Part shown: in pieces, positions 1 through 5,297 of the stretch | How positions within the stretch are numbered: the stretch's first letter is position 1 | Layout of the letters: each line of letters opens with the position of its first letter | Assembly: GCA_010024525.1 (NCBI GenBank) | Contig: RGGS01000084.1 | Span: 1 to 6,255, forward strand | From: Verrucomicrobiota bacterium | GTDB taxonomy: Bacteria > Verrucomicrobiota > Verrucomicrobiia > Methylacidiphilales > Verrucolacustridaceae | Length of the DNA stretch: 6,255 bases | Reading direction: 5' to 3' | Position numbers and translations under genes: made by a program | The notes under the pieces: generated by a model | What the model was told of the DNA's origin: nothing | What the model saw: the letters and a program-made list of their open reading frames with translations, nothing else | Database searches by the model: none

Positions 1-642
1 ATTACCGGGGCAGGGTCGGGCTTGGGGAAGGCCTTGGCCATGGCGGCAGGGGAGGCGGGGGCAAAGGTGGTGTGTGCCGGGCGAAGAAAGGACCGGATCG
101 AAAAAACCGTCGAAGAAGTAACCAAGGCCGGAGGTGTGGGCACGGCGGTAGAGATGGATGTGACCGATTTCAAATCGATCGAAAAAGGCCTTCAGGTGGC
201 GGAGAAGGGCGGGCCGATCGAAATATTGATCAACAATGCCGGTATCATCACTGGATTGAAGGCGGTGCAAGAGCTGCCGATCGAGGAGTGGGATAAGATT
301 ATGGCCACCAATGTCCGCGGGCCGTACCTACTGATCCGGGCTATTCTGCCGGGCATGATCCAGCGTGGGTTTGGACGGATCGTGAACATTAGCGCCCCGA
401 TTAAACATCTGCCCAAAGCTTCGGCCTACTGCGCGTCCAAGTGTGCGCTGGATTCATTGACCAAAGCGGTCTCCTACGAATTAAAGGGCTTGGATATTTT
501 GGTCAACGCAGTGGAACCGCCGTTCCTCGACACCGAGATGCACAAGGGAGGCAAGAAGCCTGAAGAGGTGGTGGGGCAGATTTTGGAGCTGGCAGCAGCG
601 GAGGCGGGGGCAGCTGGCGGACGAATTATCAAAATCCCATAA
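1..642 (+). CDS. Short-chain dehydrogenase/reductase (SDR), 5' end cut off by window edge
   Basis: Classical-type SDR oxidoreductase with a Rossmann fold, probably NAD(P)H-dependent; the substrate cannot be told. The frame is open from base 1 and the start lies outside the window. Counting visible residues, the nucleotide-binding glycine motif TGAGSGLG is at 2-9, an Arg-rich turn after strand 2 (AGRRKDR, 26-32) suggests NADP(H) preference, LINNAG is at 76-81, the structural Asn is in ATNVRG (N104), and YCASK (143-147) supplies the catalytic Tyr and Lys. Two positions are unusual: the candidate catalytic Ser (S131 in NISAP) is 12 rather than the usual 13 residues before the Tyr and is followed by Ala, and the usual Pro-Gly after strand 6 is Pro-Pro (NAVEPPFLDTEM). 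The C-terminal part is short, so the whole protein would be about 220 residues against the usual 245-250. It is convergent with queE and shows no functional link to it. A TTG at 22 falls inside the glycine motif and is not a plausible start. Confidence 0.88.
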   Translation: MTGAGSGLGKALAMAAGEAGAKVVCAGRRKDRIEKTVEEVTKAGGVGTAVEMDVTDFKSIEKGLQVAEKGGPIEILINNAGIITGLKAVQELPIEEWDKIMATNVRGPYLLIRAILPGMIQRGFGRIVNISAPIKHLPKASAYCASKCALDSLTKAVSYELKGLDILVNAVEPPFLDTEMHKGGKKPEEVVGQILELAAAEAGAAGGRIIKIP

Positions 643-696
643 AACGGCGTGCCTGATTTGGATTAGGATGGAGATTAAAAATCGGTAAGAGATAAA

Positions 697-732
697 TTAC
701 GTGCCGCGGGTGTGGCCAAAGAGTTCGATTTG
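697..732 (-). pseudogene. Detached second copy of the queE 3' end (11 codons plus stop)
   Basis: Read on the minus strand from 732, the sequence encodes QIELFGHTRGT followed by TAA at 699-697. This is exactly the last 11 residues of the QueE encoded just upstream (767-802). Ten of the 11 codons differ from the functional copy, always at the third base; only the Phe codon TTT is shared, and the stop differs (TAA against TGA). The copy is in a different frame from queE (offset 70 nt) and has no start of its own, so it is not expected to be translated. Its codons mostly end in C (ATC, CTC, GGC, CAC, ACC, CGC). It is most simply the original queE tail, pushed away by an insertion that supplied a replacement tail; a remnant of a second queE is the alternative. 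Confidence 0.8.
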
Positions 733-759
733 CCCTCCTTCGCCAAGGCTACGGAGGGT
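732..759. repeat. Palindromic element between the two queE tails; possible dispersed repeat or terminator hairpin
   Basis: The arms CCCTCC (733-738) and GGAGGG (753-758) pair perfectly. A G-T pair (732/759) can extend the stem outside, and interrupted pairs inside (740/751, 742/749, 743/748) can shorten the loop. It lies 8 nt beyond the queE stop and could end the leftward transcript or the rightward SDR transcript. Neither side has a good U-run: the plus side reads TTGTTTC, and the minus side enters the tail copy. I recall similar CCTCCGTAGC/GCGAAGGAGG palindromes scattered through many environmental genomes, but that is memory and there is only one copy here. It fills most of the 34-nt spacer separating the two queE tails, so it is probably part of the inserted sequence. 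Confidence 0.6.
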
Positions 760-766
760 TGTTTCA

Positions 767-1456
767 TCAGGTCCCACGCGTATGCCCAAAAAGCTCTATC
801 TGTAGCCTCGGACAGAAACGGAAGCCTTCACGTTTGCAGACTTTGACGAGCCAAGGGGAGCGGGCGGCCAAGGTTTTTGTTTCCACGCCTTCGGGCATAA
901 GAAGGATCCGTTCGAAGGGGACAGGCGGGAGGCGGGAAAGGAGATTCTTGATTTCGGCCAAATCGTTTTCGGTTGAGACGACAAACTTCAGCTGAAACGG
1001 ATAGTTCTGAATCCACTCGGCAATCACTTCCGGGTTCAGTCGGGTCGCCTCGTGTTTTCCGGACCAGGCCGCATCTTGTTCTGCGGAAGGAGTGGAGTTG
1101 GAGAGCTTGGGACTCAAAGAGGCCAAGTCGCAGGCAATCCTCTTGGGGGCCACGGTGCCGGCTGTCTCGATCGTGATGTGTTTTCCTTCTTTTTTTAAAG
1201 CTGAAGCCAACGCAGGCAGATCCCTGGCGATCATGGGTTCGCCGCCGGTGAGCACGATATGATGGCAGTTCCATGGGGAGATCTTTTCCAGAATATCCGG
1301 TACGGACATCTCGGGTCCTTCCGGTTTCCAGGAGGCATAAGGGGTGTCGCACCAGTGACAGCGCAGATTGCAGCCTGAGGTGCGAATGAAAACGGAGGGA
1401 ACCCCGGCCAAGAGGCCTTCCCCTTGGATGGAGTGGAAGATTTCCGCAACCCGCAT
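767..1456 (-). CDS. queE: 7-carboxy-7-deazaguanine synthase QueE (radical SAM)
   Basis: Radical SAM enzyme that converts 6-carboxy-5,6,7,8-tetrahydropterin to 7-carboxy-7-deazaguanine, the substrate of QueC, in preQ0/queuosine synthesis; cytosolic. The 229-residue protein opens with MRVAEIFHSIQGEG, which fixes the ATG at 1456; the frame stays open upstream, but that part overlaps queC and has no family similarity. The [4Fe-4S]-binding cysteines are C29, C33 and C36 (CNLRCHWC, the CX3CX2C pattern). TGGEP (70-74) and TIETAGT (95-101) are the SAM-binding core, DLASLSPKLSNSTP (110-123) and LLMPEG (185-190) are family-typical, and the end is ELFGHTRGT. It starts 4 nt after the queC stop, with no strong Shine-Dalgarno sequence. 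It ends in tandem TGA TGA stops. The only ATA (I220) and only CTA (L218) codons of the gene lie in the last 12 codons, the stretch duplicated at 697-732, so this tail may be a foreign replacement. Confidence 0.95.
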   Translation of the reverse strand: MRVAEIFHSIQGEGLLAGVPSVFIRTSGCNLRCHWCDTPYASWKPEGPEMSVPDILEKISPWNCHHIVLTGGEPMIARDLPALASALKKEGKHITIETAGTVAPKRIACDLASLSPKLSNSTPSAEQDAAWSGKHEATRLNPEVIAEWIQNYPFQLKFVVSTENDLAEIKNLLSRLPPVPFERILLMPEGVETKTLAARSPWLVKVCKREGFRFCPRLQIELFGHTRGT

Positions 1457-1460
1457 GGGT

Positions 1461-2153
1461 TTAGCCTGAGGAAGCAGGTTTCGGAGGGAGCGGTGGAGTG
1501 GTGACGTAGGGGGTGGGATCGGGAACACCGGCATGGATGAAGGCCTCGCGTCTCTCAATACAGGTTCCACAGGTGCCGCAGTGGAGAAGGCCGCCCTTGT
1601 AGCATGACCAGGTCCGGGCGTAGTCGACTTTCAGTTCAGCTCCTCGCCTGACGATGGCCGTCTTGTCCATGGCGACAAAGGGGCGAAGGAGTTTGATATG
1701 GGCGTAAGTACCCGACTCCATGGCCTGGGCCATGGGACCCAGAAAATTCTCCCGGCAGTCGGGATAGATGGTGTGGTCGCCGGCGTGAGCAGCGATAGCC
1801 ACCGCCTCCGCTCCCAAGCTCTCAGCATAGCCGGTTCCGAGGGAGAGGAAGATTCCGTTGCGAAAAGGAACAACGGTCTTTTTCATGGTCTGTTCCTCGT
1901 AATGACCATCGGGAATCTTGCCGCCTGATTTTAGCAGGTCGGATTTGAAGGCATCGGCCATGAAGGTGAGGGGAACAATACGGTTGGGAATGCGAAGACT
2001 GCGGCATTGATCGGCAGCGCAGGGCAGTTCCCGGGCATTGTGCTTGGCTCCATAATCAAAGCTTAGGGCGGCGACTACCTGCTCGGTGGCGACCATATGA
2101 TGCAGAACGGTGACTGAGTCGAGCCCGCCGGAAAGCAGAACCACCACCTTCAC
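1461..2153 (-). CDS. queC: 7-cyano-7-deazaguanine synthase QueC
   Basis: ATP-dependent ligase that turns 7-carboxy-7-deazaguanine plus ammonia into preQ0, the step after QueE; cytosolic. The 230-residue protein shows the PP-loop SGGLDS at 8-13, FDYGAKHN (32-39), the family-typical IYPDCRENF (129-137), and a C-terminal zinc site made of C184 and the cluster HCGTCGTC (C192, C195, C198). I chose the GTG at 2153 because the protein then starts VKVVVLLSGGLDS as the family does, and because that GTG overlaps the preceding TGA by 4 nt (GTGA, 2150-2153). Upstream in-frame ATG codons would give a long extension that only reads the neighbouring gene in another frame. No Shine-Dalgarno sequence is evident, so translation probably depends on coupling. 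With queE it supplies two consecutive steps; queD and the later tRNA steps are not in the window. Confidence 0.95.
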   Translation of the reverse strand: MKVVVLLSGGLDSVTVLHHMVATEQVVAALSFDYGAKHNARELPCAADQCRSLRIPNRIVPLTFMADAFKSDLLKSGGKIPDGHYEEQTMKKTVVPFRNGIFLSLGTGYAESLGAEAVAIAAHAGDHTIYPDCRENFLGPMAQAMESGTYAHIKLLRPFVAMDKTAIVRRGAELKVDYARTWSCYKGGLLHCGTCGTCIERREAFIHAGVPDPTPYVTTPPLPPKPASSG

Positions 2154-2956
2154 GGGAAGAAGGGGTTGTGGGCCTTCTCGTGGGACACGGTGGTAAGGGG
2201 ACCGTGGCCGGGCAGAAGGATCGTATCTTGAGCCATGGAAAGAACGTGGTTGCGGATGGATTCCAATGCCTGGCGGTAGCGGGAGCGGATGCCGCCCACC
2301 GATCCGGCAAACATCACATCTCCCACCGCGGCGACCGGTGTCTCGAGACCATGGAATTCGTAGACTGTTCCACCCACGGAGTGGCCGGGAACGGTGTGGG
2401 CCTTGATCGAAAGGCTCCCGACTTTGAAGGATTGGCCATTTTTGACGGGTTTGCATCCCTCCACGGGCTCGCTTTCCGGAGCAAAAGCCGGGGCCTTGGT
2501 TTTTTCACGGATACGATCCAGTTCAAGGATATGGTCGCCGTGAGCGTGGGTGAGAAGGATTTTCACCAGGGTTAGTTTGTGCCGTCCCAGGCAGGCCAGA
2601 AGGGCATCGGCATCCGTGCCGGCATCGACAGCCACGGCCTTTAAACTGGAGGGGTCCCAAATGAGGAAGTGGTTCACGGTCATATCGGCAAACGGGGTGG
2701 TAAACATCGCAACGCCACTGGGGAGCGCCACGGTGGGTGGATGCCAACTACCGGTCGCCAAATCGGAAACGGAGGCAGATCGCAGGCCCAGGGCATTGGC
2801 CAGGCGCTCCAAGGCGGCCGGTTCGCGGCCTCCTGAACGGATGGAGTTCAGTTCCGGGATGGAAACCTGAGCGAGTTTGGCCAGATCACGATCGGTCATG
2901 CCTTGGGCTTTTTGGGCCTTGGTCAGAACGTCCAGGTGGGTGTCCTCCAGGTTCAT
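2150..2956 (-). CDS. Metallo-beta-lactamase-fold hydrolase (glyoxalase II-like) with N-terminal helix-turn-helix
   Basis: Two-domain protein of 268 residues. Residues about 8-66 look like an XRE/lambda-repressor-type helix-turn-helix (TDRDLAKLAQVSIPELNSIR, then a second helix ERLANALGL). Residues about 80-268 are a metallo-beta-lactamase fold of the hydroxyacylglutathione-hydrolase-like group: the metal motif HAHGDH is at 137-142, with H192 in VPGHSVGG, D213 in VGDVMF and H251 in LPGHGPLT, and the end is NPFFP. All expected metal ligands are present, so the hydrolase should be active, probably on a thioester or related substrate; the exact substrate cannot be told. The family is normally one domain of about 200-210 residues, so the helix-turn-helix is an addition and may bind DNA or simply mediate contacts. 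The ATG at 2956 overlaps the upstream TGA (ATGA), and the gene's own TGA overlaps the queC GTG, so it is embedded in the operon. Confidence 0.85.
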   Translation of the reverse strand: MNLEDTHLDVLTKAQKAQGMTDRDLAKLAQVSIPELNSIRSGGREPAALERLANALGLRSASVSDLATGSWHPPTVALPSGVAMFTTPFADMTVNHFLIWDPSSLKAVAVDAGTDADALLACLGRHKLTLVKILLTHAHGDHILELDRIREKTKAPAFAPESEPVEGCKPVKNGQSFKVGSLSIKAHTVPGHSVGGTVYEFHGLETPVAAVGDVMFAGSVGGIRSRYRQALESIRNHVLSMAQDTILLPGHGPLTTVSHEKAHNPFFP

Positions 2957-3450
2957 GAGAGAAGATCGGCAGTGCGCCGGGTGATTTCAGTGGCGGCAAC
3001 CGGGGTTTCCTTCAGACCGGGGGGAGGAGGCGGGAGTTCGAACCAGGAGCGGCAACCTGAAAGGGCGGGAGATGCGGGAAGGACCCATTCCGGCTCAAGG
3101 AGGAATGCGCGGATATGCGCGAAGTGCAAAAGCTTCTGATCGCGGGATTCGAAATGTTCCCGGATGGTTTGGGGATCATAGGCGGTTAGCGGGAGGAGCT
3201 TCTCGATGTTCGACCATTCAAAAAGATCTCCCGATTGGATCCCTTCCACCCGTAGCCGGATATGGAATCCACCCTCGGCGGGCTTGCCCTTCTTTTCATG
3301 GTATTGAGTCGGCAGGAGGTAGAAATGCTTGGTTTGGAATCCGCTCTCCGCGGTGGATTCACGAAGGCCGGCCTTGCGCAGAAGGAGACATTGTCGTCCC
3401 TGGGCAATGGCATCGCAGACGGAGGACAGTTCCTTGAATCCCATGTTCAT
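2953..3450 (-). CDS. DUF1802 family protein of unknown function
   Basis: Protein of 165 residues. The opening GFKELSSVCDAIAQGRQCLL, then LRKAGLRES and the FYLLPTQYHEK segment (43-53), matches my memory of the DUF1802 family, whose function is unknown. The layout is a beta-rich N-terminal part with a conserved Leu-Arg-Lys-x-Gly turn (24-28), a middle strand region (GGFHIRLRVEG), and a C-terminal part with a Pro run (LPPPPPGL) before a short final helix. There are no signal peptide, membrane segments or catalytic motif that I can name. The ATG at 3450 was chosen because it overlaps the pgsA TGA as ATGA; an ATG two codons downstream (3444) would also give a full-length domain. Its own stop overlaps the start of the next gene. 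The family name is from memory and a profile search would settle it. Confidence 0.75.
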   Translation of the reverse strand: MNMGFKELSSVCDAIAQGRQCLLLRKAGLRESTAESGFQTKHFYLLPTQYHEKKGKPAEGGFHIRLRVEGIQSGDLFEWSNIEKLLPLTAYDPQTIREHFESRDQKLLHFAHIRAFLLEPEWVLPASPALSGCRSWFELPPPPPGLKETPVAATEITRRTADLLS

Positions 3451-4025
3451 CGGCAGTGTCTCCGGGCGGTCGCCACGAGGAGAGGGTAGTTGCTTTTGAG
3501 ATAGTAGAGGCCCGAGCCGGCGGTAATAACGGCCGTGACCCAGACCGCCAGATTCAGGAGATTGCGTCCGTAAGGCATGAGGGGATCAACGGCGAGGAGC
3601 AGGAGTCCGATGATCGCGGTCACCATCTGGGTGACCGTCTTGTGTTTGCCGACGTTTTCCGCAGCCAAGACCACTCCTTTTTGGCCGGCGACCAATCGGA
3701 TTCCGGTGATCAGGAATTCCCGGGCGACCACGAGCGAGACGAACCAAACCGGCAGGAGGCCGGCCCCGAGTAGGCCGATAAAGGTGACCGCCACCAGCAG
3801 CTTGTCGGCGAGAGGATCGAACAGGCGGCCAAAGTCCGACTCGATTCTCCATAAACGGGCGAGGTGCCCGTCGAGCCAATCGGTCAGGGCGGCCCCCACA
3901 AATAGAGCCACCGCCAGCCAGGCCGTCCAAACCGGGACCGGGGGGTGGGCGCACGCCTGGAGCAAAATCAGAAGAACGAAAGTCGCGAACACGCGTCCAA
4001 TCGTCAACCAGTCGGGAACAGTCAT
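3447..4025 (-). CDS. pgsA: CDP-diacylglycerol-glycerol-3-phosphate 3-phosphatidyltransferase PgsA
   Basis: Integral membrane enzyme that makes phosphatidylglycerophosphate from CDP-diacylglycerol and glycerol-3-phosphate, the first committed step to phosphatidylglycerol and cardiolipin. The 192-residue protein carries the full CDP-alcohol phosphotransferase signature: D49, D52-G53, A56-R57, G66, D70 and D74 (DWLDGHLAR, then FGRLFDPLAD). Hydrophobic segments at about 10-25, 34-48, 75-105, 132-148 and 157-176 suit the usual six-helix topology. PDWLTIGR at the N-terminus is the expected start of this family and supports the ATG at 4025. The close relative phosphatidylserine synthase is less likely given this N-terminus and the length. 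The gene follows rimO by 37 nt, the longest gap in the unit, with a pyrimidine-rich leader instead of a Shine-Dalgarno sequence, and overlaps the DUF1802 gene by 4 nt. Confidence 0.92.
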   Translation of the reverse strand: MTVPDWLTIGRVFATFVLLILLQACAHPPVPVWTAWLAVALFVGAALTDWLDGHLARLWRIESDFGRLFDPLADKLLVAVTFIGLLGAGLLPVWFVSLVVAREFLITGIRLVAGQKGVVLAAENVGKHKTVTQMVTAIIGLLLLAVDPLMPYGRNLLNLAVWVTAVITAGSGLYYLKSNYPLLVATARRHCR

Positions 4026-4062
4026 GGAAAAAGATTAAGAGAAAGATGAAGATGAAGAAAGA
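4026..4062 (-). promoter_or_regulatory. Pyrimidine-rich leader upstream of pgsA, no Shine-Dalgarno
   Basis: On the mRNA strand, 33 of 37 bases between the rimO stop and the pgsA ATG are C or U, with two consecutive TTCATC units (4046-4057). There is no GGAG-like element. Pyrimidine-rich leaders can load the 30S subunit through ribosomal protein S1, so this may be the ribosome entry site for pgsA; that role is inferred. Confidence 0.35.
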
Positions 4063-5270
4063 CTAAGCGATCAGGTCGTAGATTTTGTGGCCGGTGATGG
4101 TGACTTCGGCAAAAGTGCCCGGGAGGAGCGGTTTTTGCAGGAGAACTTTGCCGTCGACCTCGGGAGCGTCGGCCTCGGTGCGAGCGGTATCGGGAGTGTC
4201 GACGAGGACGCGGAGTTTCTTTCCGACCTGGGCGGAGGCGATCTCTTTGGCGATTTTCTGTTGGGCGGCCATCGCTTTGCGGTAACGGGCTTTTTTGACC
4301 GTGGCGGAAACCTGATTTTCCATTTTGGCGGCCCGGCTACCGGATTCTTGCGAGTAGGTGAAGACCCCCAGCCGTTCAAACTTGGTCTCCTGAATAAAAT
4401 CGAGCAGGGTCTCAAACTGAGTGTCCGTCTCGCCGGGAAAACCGGCAATAAAAGTCGTGCGGATGGCGAGGCCGGGAATGCCAGCGCGGAGACGTTTCAC
4501 CAGATCGCGAATGTGGACTTCCGAAGTCTCGCGGCGCATGTCCTTCAGCATGCCCTCCTCGATATGTTGCCACGGGCGGAACTAACTTGGGCGCGGGGGC
4601 CGCGGCCTTCGGTCCAGCGATCCATGCCGAAGTAGGTCGTATCCTGGGAAATCAGTAAAAGCTCTTTGACGCCCTCGCCGACCAGTTGCTCCGCCTCTCG
4701 GCGAACGGACTCCATGGTGCGACTACGATGCTTCCCCCGCATCTGGGGGATCACACAGAAAGAGCAGGGATGATTGCAGCCCTCGGCAATCTTCAGGTAG
4801 GCATAATGCTTGGGAGTGAGCCTCCAGCGGGGAGTGTTAAAATCGGGGATGTAAACGGGGAGGTGGTCGGGAACGAGATCCTCGGGCGGGGCGCCGGGAG
4901 CGCGGGCCAGAACCCGTCGGACCACGGGAGCCACCTCCTCCAGCTGATCAAGGCCGATGAAGGCATCGACTTCCGGCATCTCTCCGGATAGTTCGGAGGA
5001 AAAGCGCTGGGACATGCAGCCGGCAACGATCAACCGCTGGTCCTTTCGGCGCCGATGCAGGCCGCGATCCCGATGGGCCTCAAGAATGGCTTGGATACTT
5101 TCGGTTTTGGCGGAGTCAATGAAGGCGCAGGTGTTGACGATCAAAACATCGGCCTCCGCTGAATCGGAGGTGAGATCCATTCCGGCGGAGCGGAGATGGC
5201 CGAGCATAATCTCGGAATCGACGAGATTTTTGGCGCAACCGAGAGAAATCAGCCCGACTTTGGCCGGCAT
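4063..5270 (-). pseudogene. rimO: Ribosomal protein S12 methylthiotransferase RimO, broken by internal deletion and frameshift
   Basis: RimO adds a methylthio group to an Asp of ribosomal protein S12. The first frame (5270 to a TGA at 4547-4545, 241 residues) has the N-terminal UPF0004 domain with C12, C48 and C85 (LGCAKNLVDSEIM, VNTCAFIDSAKTES, VAGCMSQRF) and the radical SAM cysteines C165, C169 and C172 (GCNHPCSFC), running to SQDTTYFGMDRW. The second frame, open from 4581 and one base back, resumes with QHIEEGMLKDMRRETS, then FIAGFPGET, FERLGVFTYSQE and a C-terminal TRAM domain ending at 4063. Between RW and QHI, RimO proteins normally have about 65-70 residues; fewer than 20 remain, so about 50 codons of the TIM barrel are gone and the frame is shifted. 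The second frame has an ATG at 4551 overlapping the first stop, but two separate pieces would still lack the barrel segment. It sits 27 nt after rodZ. An assembly error is possible. Confidence 0.9.
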
Positions 5271-5297
5271 GGAAGGTGGGCGGGTGCAGACGGGGCG

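Noticed and set aside
697..766. Stop-codon readthrough of queE into the second tail
   Set aside because: The queE frame has tandem TGA TGA and then TAG within the palindrome, and the second tail is in another frame (offset 70 nt), so readthrough cannot reach it.
1457..1570. A 38-residue N-terminal extension of QueE up to an ATG at 1570
   Set aside because: It overlaps the queC 3' end, has no family similarity, and QueE proteins start at MRVAEIFHSIQGEG.
2154..2456. A 100-residue N-terminal extension of QueC up to an ATG at 2456
   Set aside because: The extension is the other frame of the metallo-beta-lactamase coding region; the GTG at 2153 with a GTGA overlap gives the normal family N-terminus.
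2168..2575. Plus-strand ORF of 135 codons opposite the hydrolase gene
   Set aside because: It is antisense to a gene with a full set of metal-ligand motifs, with no recognisable domain or start signal.
2963..3458. A 10-bp match (ATCGGCAGTG) at 2963-2972 and 3449-3458, both near gene junctions
   Set aside because: The matches fall in different coding contexts and lack further similarity; 10 bp by chance is plausible in a 6-kb window.
4551..4560. GAGGAGG just before the ATG at 4551 as a real ribosome binding site for the second rimO piece
   Set aside because: It sits only about 2 nt from the ATG, too close for normal use, and it is explained by the codons of the conserved Glu-Glu-Gly segment. 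Restart is possible but not supported.
4545..4581. Programmed -1 frameshift joining the two rimO frames
   Set aside because: The frames overlap and differ by -1, but there is no slippery heptamer at the overlap and a shifted product would still lack about 50 TIM-barrel residues found in the family, so a deletion explains it better.
4087..4635. Long plus-strand ORF of 182 codons opposite rimO
   Set aside because: It mirrors the minus-strand rimO codons, is Gly/Phe-rich without any recognisable domain, and crosses the rimO junction, as expected for a shadow of a GC-rich gene.
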